Origin: Streptomyces sp. Y2F8-2
GTDB lineage: Bacteria > Actinomycetota > Actinomycetes > Streptomycetales > Streptomycetaceae
Reading direction: 5' to 3'
Assembly (NCBI RefSeq): GCF_014905555.1
Contig: NZ_BNGS01000014.1
Span: forward strand, 124,001 to 188,000
Length of the DNA: 64,000 nt
A program made the translations under genes and the position numbers. Numbering within the stretch: position 1 is the first letter of the stretch; every line of letters starts with the position of its first letter. Below are positions 53,259-63,902 of the stretch, in pieces. The notes under the pieces are model-generated. The model searched no databases, was not told the DNA's origin, and saw only the letters and a list, made by a program, of their open reading frames with translations.

Positions 53259-54911
53259 CTAACGACCGCGCCATTCCCGGTACTTGGCGACCAGGGCCTT
53301 GCTGGACTCATCCAGACCCGGTACTTCGGCGCCTTCGGTCAGCGCGGGCTCGACGCGCTTGGCGAGGACCTTGCCCAGCTCCACACCCCACTGGTCGAAG
53401 GAGTCGATGTCCCAGATCGCGCCCTGGACGAACACCTTGTGCTCGTAGAGGGCGATGAGCTGGCCGAGGACCGACGGGGTCAGCTCCTTGGCGAGGATGG
53501 TGGTGGTCGGGTGGTTGCCCTTGAACGTCTTGTGGGGCACCAGCTCCTCCGGCACTCCCTCCGCGCGCACCTCGTCCGGGGTCTTGCCGAAGGCCAGTGC
53601 CTGGGTCTGGGCGAAGAAGTTCGCCATCAGCAGGTCGTGCTGGGCCTTCAGTTCGTCGGCGAGTTCGGCGACCGGGTTCGCGAAGCCGATGAAGTCGGCC
53701 GGGATCAGCTTGGTGCCCTGGTGGATGAGCTGGTAGTAGGCGTGCTGCCCGTTGGTGCCCGGGGTGCCCCAGACGATGGGGCCGGTCTGCCATTCGACCT
53801 CGCGCCCGTCCCGGCCGACGTACTTGCCGTTGGACTCCATGTCCAGCTGCTGGAGGTACGCGGGGAACTTGGACAGGTAGTGCGAGTAGGGCAGCACGGC
53901 GTGCGACTGGGCATCGTGGAAGTTGCCGTACCAGATGCCGAGGAGGCCGAGCAGCAGCGGCACGTTGGACTCGGCGGGCGCGGTCCTGAAGTGCTCGTCG
54001 ACGGTGCGGAAGCCGTCGAGCATTTCGCGGAAGCGGTCCGGGCCGATGGCGATCATCAGGGACAGACCGATCGCCGAGTCGTAGGAGTAGCGGCCGCCGA
54101 CCCAGTCCCAGAACTCGAACATGTTGGCCGTGTCGATGCCGAAGTCCTCGACCTTCTCGGCGTTCGTCGACAGCGCCACGAAGTGCTTGGCGACCGCCTC
54201 CTGGCCGGCCTTCAGCTCGCCCAGCAGCCACTTGCGGGCCGAGGTCGCGTTGGTGATCGTCTCGATCGTGGTGAAGGTCTTGGAGGCGATGATGAACAGC
54301 GTCTCCGCCGCGTCCAGGTCGCGGGTGGCCTCGTGCAGGTCGGCGCCGTCCACGTTGGACACGAAGCGGACCGTAAGGCCGCGGTCGGTGTAGGCGCGCA
54401 GCGCCTCGTACGCCATCGCGGGGCCCAGGTCGGAACCGCCGATGCCGATGTTGACGACGTTCTTGATGCGCTTGCCGGTGTGACCGGTCCACTCGCCGGA
54501 GCGAACCCGGTTCGCGAAGTCGGTCATCCTGTCGAGCACCGCGTGCACCTTGGGCACCACGTTCTCGCCGTCGACCTCGATCACCGCGTCCCGGGGCGCG
54601 CGCAGGGCGGTGTGCAGGACCGCGCGGTTCTCCGTGGTGTTGATCTTGTCGCCACGGAACATGGCGTCCCTGAGACCGAAGACGTCCCGCGCGGCGGCCA
54701 GCTCGCGCAGCAGCCGCAGCGTCTCGTCGGTGACCAGGTGCTTGGAGTAGTCGACGTGCAGATCGCCGACCTGGAGCGCGTACCCGCTGCCGCGGCCCGG
54801 GTCCGCCGCGAACAACTCGCGCAGCCGCACCTCGCCGAGCTCCTCGCGGTGCTTGGCCAGAGCGGTCCACTCGGGCGTCTGGTTGAGCCTGGTACGGCTG
54901 TCTGCGTTCAT
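53259..54911 (-). CDS. pgi: Glucose-6-phosphate isomerase
   Basis: 550 residues, the normal length. NIGIGGSDLGPAMAYEAL, FVSNVDGADLHEATRDLDA, WVGGRYSYDSAIGLSL with the PGI signature, and ESNGKYVGRDG are present. Interconverts glucose- and fructose-6-phosphate. The ATG at 54911 was chosen from the family N-terminus (NADSRTRLNQTPEWTALAKH); an RBS-like AGAAGG is about 13 bases upstream. No stop codon separates it from the MFS frame upstream; see the MFS entry. Confidence 0.95.
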   Translation of the reverse strand: MNADSRTRLNQTPEWTALAKHREELGEVRLRELFAADPGRGSGYALQVGDLHVDYSKHLVTDETLRLLRELAAARDVFGLRDAMFRGDKINTTENRAVLHTALRAPRDAVIEVDGENVVPKVHAVLDRMTDFANRVRSGEWTGHTGKRIKNVVNIGIGGSDLGPAMAYEALRAYTDRGLTVRFVSNVDGADLHEATRDLDAAETLFIIASKTFTTIETITNATSARKWLLGELKAGQEAVAKHFVALSTNAEKVEDFGIDTANMFEFWDWVGGRYSYDSAIGLSLMIAIGPDRFREMLDGFRTVDEHFRTAPAESNVPLLLGLLGIWYGNFHDAQSHAVLPYSHYLSKFPAYLQQLDMESNGKYVGRDGREVEWQTGPIVWGTPGTNGQHAYYQLIHQGTKLIPADFIGFANPVAELADELKAQHDLLMANFFAQTQALAFGKTPDEVRAEGVPEELVPHKTFKGNHPTTTILAKELTPSVLGQLIALYEHKVFVQGAIWDIDSFDQWGVELGKVLAKRVEPALTEGAEVPGLDESSKALVAKYREWRGR

Positions 54912-56255
54912 CTGAGAGTTCAGCCTTCTTCCTTGCCTGTGCTGCTGCGTAGCTCGCTCCGCTGCCGGTCCCAACCTAATTGATCCCGATGCGGCCTGAC
55001 CTCTTGTCACGCCGTCCTCCGGGGCAACAACAGGTACGTCCGCCTTGCGCGCGTGTGTCAACGAGGTGACGGCGAGTGCGAAGAGCGCGGCGGTGAGCAG
55101 CGCCGGCCCGTTCAGGCCGTATGCCCGTGCCACGGCTCCGCCGAGGAGGGCGCCGAGCGGGGCGCCCGACGTGGAGGCGGTGCGGAAGGCGGCGGCGATA
55201 CGGCCCACCATGGTCTCGGGGCTGCGGTGCTGCATCAGGGTGACCTGGTTGACGTTCCACACCATGCCCATGGCGCCGAACAGCAGCATGCCCGCGAGCA
55301 GCGCTCCTGTGTGGCGGACGGTCCCGATGAGCAGCAGGCACGCCGTCTGGACGCAGCCGGCGACGAGCAGGGCGCGCAGGCGTCCGGTGCGGTGCGCGAT
55401 CCGCTGGGCGGCGAATCCACCGATGAGGCTGCCTGCCGAGTACGCCGTCATCGCGGCCGCGTATCCGGCGTCGCCGGCATGCAGCCAGCGCGTCACGTGC
55501 AGCACCAGCGTGGCGATCAGAGCGCCCATGCCGATGTTGCACAGCAGCGTGGCCAGGCAGGCCGCGCGCAGTACCCGGTCCTGCCACAGGGCGCGCAGCC
55601 CGTGGCCGATCTCGGCACGCAGGGTGCTGCCGGACGGGCGCGGCTCCTGATCGGCCGGTTTCGTCCGCAGGGAGGCGACGAGGGCGGCGGCCAGCAGGAA
55701 GGTGCCCGCGTCGGCCGTGAAGGGCATGAACGCTCCGGCCGCAAGGAGCAGCGGCACGAACGGGCCCGCCAGCAGGCCGCCCGCGAGCTGCTGTCCGGTC
55801 ATGAGCCGGGCATTGGCGCTGCCCAGGGCCTCGCGGTCGACCAGGGAGGGCAGCAAGGCCGTGGAGGCGTTGTCGAAGAGGGTCTGGAGGGTGGTGAGCG
55901 TGAAGGCCAGGAGCAGGAGCAGCGGGATCGAGGCGTGCCCGAGCCCCACGGCGAGCGCGAAGGCCGCGACGAGCAGTCCCCGCACGGTGTCCACGGCCCA
56001 CATCGCCCGCCGCTGGTCCACCCGGTCGGCCACGGCCCCGCCGAGCAGGCCGAACAGCAGCCACGGGACATAGCCGCAGGCGGTGACCGAGGCGACCACG
56101 AGCGGTTCGTCCGTGAGCCGCACGGCGAGCAGAGGCAGCGCGGCCGTCCGTAGCGCGTCCCCGAACCGGGAGACCACGGCGGCGGTCCACAGCCGCCCGA
56201 ATCCTCCACGCCACGCGGGCCGCCGTAGGGTGCCCGCCACCTCGACCGTTGCCAT
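54912..56255 (-). CDS. MFS transporter, reading frame continues into pgi
   Basis: About 448 residues before pgi starts. ATG 56255 has GAGGGGGGA two bases upstream. MFS_3-type exporter with 11-12 helices (LWTAAVVSRFGDALRTAALP; GYVPWLLFGLLGGAVADRVD motif A; LLLLLAFTLTTLQTLFDNAS). The membrane part ends near SLTHARKADVPVV, about 55020. The same frame then reads a hydrophilic stretch (AAERATQQHRQGRRLNSQ) straight into the pgi Met, with no stop until 53259, giving a 998-residue frame. Either the native stop was lost by an indel or the sequence has an error. Substrate unknown. Confidence 0.75.
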
Positions 56256-56488
56256 CGTCCCCCCTCACGATTCGCCGATGCACAAACCGTAGAGGGCACC
56301 ACTGACAATCGGGCTGAGCTGCGGAAAAGGCCGCTGGGGACTCTCCGGAGCGCACCTGGGCGCGGGGCTGCCCCGGCCGCACGAGGCGCCGGGCCGCGGC
56401 CCGTTCGGGGCCGTTCCGGCGGCACGCGCAACCGCGGTACCGAACGCGCACCGGCCAGGTGCCCGCAGGCACCCGGCCGGTTCAACTT

Positions 56489-56824
56489 CTAGATTTCGCC
56501 CCGCAGTTTGGCGAGCGCCTCGGCGAGGATCGCCTCGCCGTCCGCGTCGCTGCGCCGCTCCCGTACATACGCGAGGTGCGTCTTGTACGGCTCGGTGCGC
56601 GGCGGGTCCGGCGGGTTGTCCCGGTCCTGTCCGGCCGGGAAGCCGCAGCGGGGGCAGTCCCAGGTGTCGGGAACCTGCGCGTCGCTGGCGAAGCTCGGCT
56701 GCGTCTCGTGCCCGTTGGAGCACCAGAAGGAGATGCGCAGACGCGGCGCGGACTCGCCGCGCTCGGCCTCGCCCATCGGCCCCGCCCCGACCCGGCTTCC
56801 TCGGATCGCGTTGCCACTTGCCAC
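56489..56824 (-). CDS. rbpA: RNA polymerase-binding protein RbpA family
   Basis: 111 residues. N-terminal GNAIRGSRVGAGPMGEAERG resembles the RbpA tail, then a beta-rich core WCSNGHETQPSF, WDCPRCGFPAG with Cys-X2-Cys (a possible zinc site), DPPRTEPYKTHLAYVRERRS and the acidic C-terminal helix. RbpA binds RNA polymerase and the principal sigma factor. Streptomyces have more than one RbpA-like protein, so this may be the paralogue. Start ATG is clear. Confidence 0.85.
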   Translation of the reverse strand: MASGNAIRGSRVGAGPMGEAERGESAPRLRISFWCSNGHETQPSFASDAQVPDTWDCPRCGFPAGQDRDNPPDPPRTEPYKTHLAYVRERRSDADGEAILAEALAKLRGEI

Positions 56825-57044
56825 GGTCGTAACTCCCTGCGTGATGGTGCCGCGAAGCGAGTCGGCGTTTCGCTTCGCTGCGAGCGCCTCAGTCTACGTA
56901 AGGCCCAACGCGCGTCCAGTGATGGGAGTTACCCCCGCCCCCAGACGCAAGCCCCATGATAGGCCGGGTCCGAAGACCCGTACCGAACATGGGGCGTTAC
57001 GTGCTTTATGTGCGTTTTGTCCGGCCTGCCGAAGCCGACCGACG
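56825..57044. other. Intergenic region between rbpA and secG
   Basis: 220 bases. It carries a nested terminator (56951-56995) for the secG transcript and the AT-richer stretch of the rbpA promoter (TCAGTCTACG near 56890). No gene. Confidence 0.5.
56951..56995 (-). terminator. Nested terminator downstream of secG
   Basis: Outer stem GCCCCATG (56951-56958) / CATGGGGC (56988-56995), inner stem CGGGTC-CGAA-GACCCG (56965-56980) with a stable tetraloop. Confidence 0.65.
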
Positions 57045-57281
57045 CTAGTGGTTGGTCTTCATCAGGATGCCGAGCACCACGATGCAGGCGAGCCAGAGCA
57101 GACCGATCACGACGGTGATCCGGTCGAGGTTGCGCTCGGCGACCGACGAGCCGCCGACGGAGGACTGCATGCCGCCACCGAACATGTCGGAGAGGCCGCC
57201 GCCCTTCCCCTTGTGCATCAGCACCAGCAGCATCAGCAGCAGGCTGAAGACGATCAGGGCGATCGAGAACCCCAAAACCAC
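57045..57281 (-). CDS. secG: Preprotein translocase subunit SecG
   Basis: 78 residues from a GTG; the longer frame upstream lacks conserved residues and an RBS close enough. Two helices (VLGFSIALIVFSLLLMLLVL and ITVVIGLLWLACIVVLGILM) joined by the conserved cytoplasmic loop HKGKGGGLSDMFGGGMQSS. Part of the SecYEG channel. Sits between rbpA and tpiA as in other Streptomyces. Confidence 0.95.
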   Translation of the reverse strand: MVLGFSIALIVFSLLLMLLVLMHKGKGGGLSDMFGGGMQSSVGGSSVAERNLDRITVVIGLLWLACIVVLGILMKTNH

Positions 57282-57316
57282 GGCTGGACCAACTTCCTCG
57301 GATTCGGATGGACGAC

Positions 57317-57346
57317 GGGGGCAGGGTGGCGGACCACCTTGCCCCC
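57317..57346 (-). terminator. Terminator between tpiA and secG
   Basis: 13-base stem with one G-T pair (GGGGGCAGGGTGG / CCACCTTGCCCCC) and a four-base loop, 33 bases past the tpiA stop. Confidence 0.7.
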
Positions 57347-57379
57347 GCAAGAGTACGACGGATCGCCCCCGGGAAGCAC

Positions 57380-58171
57380 TTACTGGTCGCGGAAGCGGAC
57401 GATCTTGACGAACTCGTCGGCGTCGAGCGAGGCGCCGCCGACCAGCGCGCCGTCGATGTCCGGCTTCGCCATGATCTCTGCGACGTTGCCGGACTTCACC
57501 GAGCCGCCGTACTGGATGCGCACCTTGTCGGCCACATCCTGGGAGTACAGCTCCGCGATCTTGCCGCGGATCGCCGCGCAGACCTCCTGTGCCTCGTCGG
57601 AGCCGCAGACCTTGCCGGTCCCGATGGCCCAGACGGGCTCGTAGGCGATCACGATGCTCTCGGCCTGCTCGGCCGGGAGGTCCTTCAGACCGCCCTCGAC
57701 CTGGGCGAGCGTGTGGGTGACGTGCTCCCCCGCCTCGCGGACCTCCAGTTCCTCACCGACGCACAGGATCGGGGTCAGGCCGTGCTTGTAGGCGGCCTTG
57801 ACCTTGGCGTTCACAAGATCGTCGCTCTCGCCGTGGTACTGGCGGCGCTCGGAGTGCCCGATCACCACGTAGGTGCACTTCAGCTTGGCCAGCATGGAGC
57901 CCGAGATCTCACCGGTGTAGGCACCGGAGTCGTGCGCCGAAAGATCCTGGGCACCGTACTTGATCTTGAGCTTGTCCCCGTCGACCAGGGTCTGCACGGA
58001 GCGCAGGTCCGTGAAGGGCGGCAGGACGGCGACCTCGACGGCCTCGTAGTCCTTGTCCGCCAGGGCGAAGGCGAGCTTCTGGACGTGGGCGATGGCCTCG
58101 AGGTGGTTGAGGTTCATCTTCCAGTTGCCCGCCATCAGCGGCGTGCGCCCGGAAGAAATCGATGCTGCCAA
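57380..58171 (-). CDS. tpiA: Triose-phosphate isomerase
   Basis: 263 residues from a TTG with GGAGG eight bases upstream. GNWKMN with the catalytic Lys, IGHSERR with the His, AYEPVWAIGTG with the Glu, and the phosphate loop GGSVKSGN, all intact. Follows pgk by three bases, so the two are coupled. Confidence 0.97.
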   Translation of the reverse strand: MAASISSGRTPLMAGNWKMNLNHLEAIAHVQKLAFALADKDYEAVEVAVLPPFTDLRSVQTLVDGDKLKIKYGAQDLSAHDSGAYTGEISGSMLAKLKCTYVVIGHSERRQYHGESDDLVNAKVKAAYKHGLTPILCVGEELEVREAGEHVTHTLAQVEGGLKDLPAEQAESIVIAYEPVWAIGTGKVCGSDEAQEVCAAIRGKIAELYSQDVADKVRIQYGGSVKSGNVAEIMAKPDIDGALVGGASLDADEFVKIVRFRDQ

Positions 58172-58174
58172 GGT

Positions 58175-59386
58175 TCAGTCCTCCAGTGCGGCGAGGCCGG
58201 GGAGCGTCTTGCCCTCGAGGTACTCGAGGGAGGCGCCGCCACCGGTCGAGATGTGACCGAATGCCGATTCGTCGAATCCCAGGATGCGGACGGCCGCGGC
58301 GGAGTCGCCACCGCCGACCACGGTGAAGCCCTGGGAGTCGACGAGGGCCTGGGCGACCGCCTTGGTGCCCTCGGCGAAGTCGGGGTGCTCGAAGACACCC
58401 ATCGGGCCGTTCCAGAAGACGGTGGCCGCGTCGGCGAGCTTCGAGGCGTACAGCTTGCGGGTCTCCGGACCGATGTCCAGGCCCTCCTGGTCGGCCGGGA
58501 TCGCGTCCGCGGCGACGGCGGTGGGGTTGGCCGGGGCCTTCGTCTTCAGGTCCGGGAAGTCGGGCGAGACCAGGGCGTCGACGGGCAGGACCAGCTCGAC
58601 GCCGGTCTTCTCGGCGCGTTCGATGTATTCCTGGACGGCCGGGATCTGGTCCTCCTGCAGCAGCGACTTGCCGACCTCGTAGCCCTTGGCCTTGAGGAAG
58701 GTGTACGCCATGCCGCCGCCGACGAGGAGGCGGTCGGCCTTGCCGAGCAGCTGGTCGATGACGGCCAGCTTGTCGGAGACCTTGGCACCGCCGAGAGCGA
58801 CGACGTAGGGCCGCTGGACGTCCTCGGTGAGCTTCTTCAGTACGCCGACCTCGGTGGCGATGAGGTAGCCGGCGTAGTGCGGCAGCCGGGCCGGGAGGTC
58901 GTAGACGGAGGCGTGCTTGCGGTGGACCGCGCCGAAGCCGTCACTCACGTACACATCGGCGAGGGCGGCGAGCCGGTCCGCGAACTCACCGCGCTCGGTG
59001 TCGTCCTTGGACGTCTCGCCGGGGTTGAAGCGCAGGTTCTCGATGACCGCGACCTGACCCGGCTGCAGGCCGTCGACCGCGTCGTGGGCGGCGGGGCCGA
59101 CGGTGTCCTGGGCGAACGTCACGGGCGCCCCGAGGAGTTCACCGAGGCGCTCGGCGGCGGGCAGCAGGGAGAAGGCCGGGTCCGGGGCGCCCTTGGGGCG
59201 GCCCAGGTGCGAGGCGACGACCACCTTGGCGCCCGCCTCGGCGAGGGCCTTGACCGTGGGCAGGACGGCACGGATGCGGCCGTCGTCGGTGATGAGGCCG
59301 TCGGCGAGCGGCACGTTGAGGTCGGCGCGGACGAAGACCCGCTTGTTGTCCACGCCTTCGGAGAGAAGTTCGTCGATCGTCTTCAT
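58175..59386 (-). CDS. pgk: Phosphoglycerate kinase
   Basis: 403 residues. RADLNVPL near the start, SHLGRPKGAPDPAFSL, RKHASVYDLPA, KVSDKLAVIDQLLGKAD, and the nucleotide loop VVGGGDSAAAVR. ATP-forming step of glycolysis. The ATG at 59386 follows GGAGTCC. A terminator lies between gap and pgk, so it probably also has its own promoter. Confidence 0.97.
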   Translation of the reverse strand: MKTIDELLSEGVDNKRVFVRADLNVPLADGLITDDGRIRAVLPTVKALAEAGAKVVVASHLGRPKGAPDPAFSLLPAAERLGELLGAPVTFAQDTVGPAAHDAVDGLQPGQVAVIENLRFNPGETSKDDTERGEFADRLAALADVYVSDGFGAVHRKHASVYDLPARLPHYAGYLIATEVGVLKKLTEDVQRPYVVALGGAKVSDKLAVIDQLLGKADRLLVGGGMAYTFLKAKGYEVGKSLLQEDQIPAVQEYIERAEKTGVELVLPVDALVSPDFPDLKTKAPANPTAVAADAIPADQEGLDIGPETRKLYASKLADAATVFWNGPMGVFEHPDFAEGTKAVAQALVDSQGFTVVGGGDSAAAVRILGFDESAFGHISTGGGASLEYLEGKTLPGLAALED

Positions 59387-59496
59387 GGGTCGGACTCCTG
59401 GGGAAAGCTCTTGATCGTAACGAGGGCTGATCGGTCCGGACGGCCGGTCCGGGCCGATCGATCCGTGGGCGCGCCGGGGCTCGCCGCACGTGCGTC

Positions 59497-59534
59497 AGGG
59501 CTCGGGCAGCGCGACCGTGCGCTGCCCGAGCCCT
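59497..59534 (-). terminator. Terminator of gap
   Basis: Perfect 16-base stem AGGGCTCGGGCAGCGC / GCGCTGCCCGAGCCCT, loop of six, about 30 bases beyond the gap stop. Confidence 0.75.
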
Positions 59535-59564
59535 GCTACCGCATGGGATGCCTGCTTGAAGCGA

Positions 59565-60572
<1,008 letters not shown>

Positions 60573-60797
60573 GAACCGATCTCCTCGTTGGTACGCCGGG
60601 TTCGACGCCGGCGAGCTGTATGGGATGTCCCCGACCGCCTACGACCCTACCTCCCTGAGGCTGCCGTGGTGACATCGAGATGCCTCATACACGGCAGTGC
60701 GGTCCGTACCCGCCAGTAGGGGTACGGACCGCCCGGACATGAGGGCCCCGCCGCTCGTTCCGGTGACACGGGACCAACTGCCGTTGACAACCGGCCG
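60573..60797. other. Intergenic region between gap and the carboxypeptidase gene
   Basis: 225 bases: the gap promoter side (CATACAG is a possible -10, minus strand) and the terminator of the carboxypeptidase gene. No gene. Confidence 0.45.
60699..60732 (-). terminator. Terminator of the carboxypeptidase gene
   Basis: Perfect 13-base stem GCGGTCCGTACCC / GGGTACGGACCGC with an eight-base loop, about 65 bases past the stop. Confidence 0.7.
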
Positions 60798-63752
60798 TCA
60801 GAGGCCGAGCGCGTTGAGTGCCTTGCCGATCAGGGCCGTCCGGTCGGCCGCGGAGGTCAGGTGCTCCAGGCCGAAGCCGAGCAGCACCGTGCGGTCCGTG
60901 GTGACCGCTCCGTAGGTGCTGAACAGGGTTCCGGTGCGCGCCCAGTCCTTGAGGACGGCCGGGCTGCCGGCGGGCGGCCCCGCCACGTGCCAGGCTCCGA
61001 GGGACGTCTCGAAGCCCTCCGTCTCGACGGCCGTGCCGCCGACGACGAGCGAGGCCTCGTCGGCGAGGACGCCGTGGCCGCCGGTGCCCGGGTCGGTGAT
61101 GTAGCTCAGCGAGACCTCGACCGTCTTCCCTGCGTACGCGCTCAGGTCGAAGCTCACCTGCTGCCAGCCGTTGGACGCGCCGGTCAGGCTGTGCCACGCG
61201 CCGGTGGTGCCTTTCGCGCTGCAGCCGCCCGACGCCACGGTCAGATAATGCTTGAGCCAGGGGTGCTCGCCCACCAGGAACCCGGCCTCGCAGTCCGCCG
61301 GCACGGCGTCGCTCGTGGCGCCGCCGGCCTCCGGCAGCGTGGTCCAGTCGTCGGCTCCGGCGGTGTGTACCTCGACCACGGCGTGGTCGTAGCCCGGTTC
61401 GGTGTCCCACAGCAGCCGGGTGCGCAGGGCGGGCGCGTCGGCCGCGGTCACCTTGGTGAGGTCGACGGTGCGCGTGAGCCGCTTGTAGGCGTTGTCGGTG
61501 TGGGCGGCCGCGGCCATGTACGAGCCCGCGTAGGGCTGGTACGGGTTGGCCGCCCCGGTGAACAGGCCCGCCCCCGCACCGGCGAACTGCGGGTACTTGT
61601 CCGCGGGCAGTTCCTCGGAGGTGACGCCGTACGCCCCGGCCTTGTCCAGCGGGTTGCCGGGCGCGTCGCCGAGTCCGGCGGTGAAGCCGCCGAGCTTGCC
61701 GGAGCCGGCGAATCCGGTGACCCCCGGCGCCGCCGTACGCGAGTAGGCGCCGAGGTAGTACTGGCTGAAGTCGTCCGAGAGGTTGCCGTCGCCGAGGTCG
61801 ACGGTGCCGCCCGCCTGCTCCCCGGCCTCGATCAGCTTGCCGCCCTCGTTGAGGTAGGCGCGCAGCTGGAGCTGGGTGGCGTTGCCGGGGACGCTCGCGC
61901 CCGTGTAGTGGACGACCGCCTTGAAGTGGTGGAGCACCCCGAGCGCGTCGGGCGCGCCCTGGGTGGCGACGTCCCAGACGATCGCCTTGCGGCCCGCTGC
62001 CTTCAGGGCGTCGACGTAGGTCCGGGCCTGGGTGGCCTTGGCGCCCTCCTCGGCGACGACGAGGACGTCTGCCTTGGGCCGCTCGGCCACGGTGTAGGTG
62101 AAGTGCTTGCCGGCCGTCTTCCGCCCACCGCGGGACTCACCGGTGAACCAGACCTCGACCTTGTCGCCCGGGTGGCCGCCTCGGACCTTGGCCCGGTACT
62201 CGTCGAAGTAGAGGTTGTCGTCGCCGCCGTAGGTCTTGCCGCCCTTCCAGGGCCTGAGCGTCCGGCTCTCGACGCGGCCTTGGTTGACGCGGTACTTCAG
62301 CTCCTTGTCGCGTACGGACTTCCGGACGACGACGGAGACCTCCTGGTCGGCGCCGCGCGCGTAGGAGGTGGAGAACGTCGACGGGGTGAAGTCGGGTGCG
62401 TCGATGCCGACCGAGGAGGACGGCCGGTCCGGGTGGGAGGCGGTCTCGGCGACGGAGAGCGCGAACGGGATGTTCTTCTGGAACTCCTGCTGGATCAGCT
62501 TCTCGTCGTCGGGGAAGTTGAAGACGGACTCGCAGTCGGCGGCGTTCCAGGCATCGTTCGGGTCGATGCGGGACGCGGTCTGACAGGTGGACATCTCGGG
62601 GGTGAACATCGCCATGCCATTGACGTTCGACGCGTGGCCGTCCGCCTCGCCGTTGGTGGTGTACAGCTCCGAGGACACCTGCGAGCGGTAGCCGGGGATC
62701 GCGGGCTTGTCCGGGGTGCCGGCCAGCGCCTTGTAGAGGACGTCGTCGGGGGTCGGGGTCGCCACCTGCCAGCCGACGCCGTAGAGGAGCAGTTCGGCGG
62801 CGGAGTGGTAGTTGATGCCGTACCTGAATCCGATGCGCTTCTCGAAGCTGTCGAGCGCCCGGGTCTCGGGCTCGGACTGGGGGCTCGCGCCGCGGTAGGT
62901 CTCGCTGGTGGGCAGGGGGGACGAACCCTCGTCGTCGTAGCCCCACTTGTAGGCGAAGTTGCGGTTGAGGTCGACTCCGTCGCCGACGCCGATCACGCCG
63001 TCGCCGTTGACGTCCCGCAGGTTCTTGCGCCACAGACGGGTGCCCGGGTCCTTGAACGTGTAGTCGTAGCCGTCCGGGTTGGCCGAGAGGACGAACCACA
63101 GTTCGGTGGAGTCGACGATCTTCTTGATGCGCTTGTCGGTGGCGTAGTGGTCCAGGTAGTAGTGCATCAGCCGGCGGGTCATCTCCGGAGTGATCCACTC
63201 GCGTGCGTGCTGGTTGGACATGTACAGCACGGAGGGCTTGGAGCCGTCCCTGGACTTCCTCGCGCCCCTGGTCAGTTTGAGCGCGAGAATGTCCTGGCCG
63301 TTGATCGTCCTGCCGAGGGACACGACCTTGGTGAGGCCGGGGTGGGCCTGGCCCGTTCTGACGATCTCTTCCTTCAGACCGCCGCTGCCGCTGTACGGGC
63401 GGAACACGCCCTGGGCCGCGTTCTCGACGCGCGTCTCGGCCTTGGCCGACAGCGTGTGTTCGGTGAGGCGGACGCCCTGCTTCCTGAGCTTCCCGGCCTG
63501 CTTCTCGGTGAGGTAGACCTCCACGGTGCTCCTGCGGTTGCCGGTCACCTGTTCGCCGAGTTCGTGGCCGTCCTGGCCGGCCTCCAGCAGCAGGGGTATC
63601 TGCTTCTCGGTGACCTCGGCGCGGAAGACCCTGACCTCCTCCGGGTCCGGCCGGGAGGTCGTCCCGCTCTGTGCCTGGGCTATGGGTGCGAGGCCCGCTC
63701 CACCGAGCAGGAGTGTGCCGACAGCGAGGATCGATCTCGCTCTGTGTCTCAT
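60798..63752 (-). CDS. Secreted zinc carboxypeptidase (M14) with C-terminal accessory domains
   Basis: 984 residues. Signal peptide 1-27 (SILAVGTLLLGGAGLAPIAQAQ). A propeptide-like region, then the M14 domain at about 118-460: zinc ligands His182 and Glu185 (SNQHAREWITPE), His316 (GINYHSAAELL), the substrate Arg in DLNRNF, and catalytic Glu386 (AMFTPEMST). After it come a beta-sandwich linker (about 470-580), a flavodoxin-like/GATase-like segment (ADVLVVAEEGAKATQ) and immune-inhibitor-A type MAM-like modules toward the C-terminus (NGWQQVSFDLSAYAGKTVEV). Likely releases C-terminal amino acids from extracellular peptides. Monocistronic. Confidence 0.9.
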   Translation of the reverse strand: MRHRARSILAVGTLLLGGAGLAPIAQAQSGTTSRPDPEEVRVFRAEVTEKQIPLLLEAGQDGHELGEQVTGNRRSTVEVYLTEKQAGKLRKQGVRLTEHTLSAKAETRVENAAQGVFRPYSGSGGLKEEIVRTGQAHPGLTKVVSLGRTINGQDILALKLTRGARKSRDGSKPSVLYMSNQHAREWITPEMTRRLMHYYLDHYATDKRIKKIVDSTELWFVLSANPDGYDYTFKDPGTRLWRKNLRDVNGDGVIGVGDGVDLNRNFAYKWGYDDEGSSPLPTSETYRGASPQSEPETRALDSFEKRIGFRYGINYHSAAELLLYGVGWQVATPTPDDVLYKALAGTPDKPAIPGYRSQVSSELYTTNGEADGHASNVNGMAMFTPEMSTCQTASRIDPNDAWNAADCESVFNFPDDEKLIQQEFQKNIPFALSVAETASHPDRPSSSVGIDAPDFTPSTFSTSYARGADQEVSVVVRKSVRDKELKYRVNQGRVESRTLRPWKGGKTYGGDDNLYFDEYRAKVRGGHPGDKVEVWFTGESRGGRKTAGKHFTYTVAERPKADVLVVAEEGAKATQARTYVDALKAAGRKAIVWDVATQGAPDALGVLHHFKAVVHYTGASVPGNATQLQLRAYLNEGGKLIEAGEQAGGTVDLGDGNLSDDFSQYYLGAYSRTAAPGVTGFAGSGKLGGFTAGLGDAPGNPLDKAGAYGVTSEELPADKYPQFAGAGAGLFTGAANPYQPYAGSYMAAAAHTDNAYKRLTRTVDLTKVTAADAPALRTRLLWDTEPGYDHAVVEVHTAGADDWTTLPEAGGATSDAVPADCEAGFLVGEHPWLKHYLTVASGGCSAKGTTGAWHSLTGASNGWQQVSFDLSAYAGKTVEVSLSYITDPGTGGHGVLADEASLVVGGTAVETEGFETSLGAWHVAGPPAGSPAVLKDWARTGTLFSTYGAVTTDRTVLLGFGLEHLTSAADRTALIGKALNALGL

Positions 63753-63846
63753 GGATCCCCCTAGCGATGGTTCGCCACAGCGGCGAATCAGCTGCCAGGC
63801 TCATGACAATCCATGATCGAGTCAAGGGTGCCTCCAGGACGGGCAA

Positions 63847-63887
63847 AGGCCGGTGACGGCGCCTCAAGCAGTCGTCGTCACCGGCCT
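63847..63887 (-). terminator. Terminator of whiA
   Basis: Perfect 12-base stem AGGCCGGTGACG / CGTCACCGGCCT with a 17-base loop, just past the stop of the partial gene at the right edge. Confidence 0.6.
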
Positions 63888-63902
63888 GTTGGGCCTGCGG
63901 GG

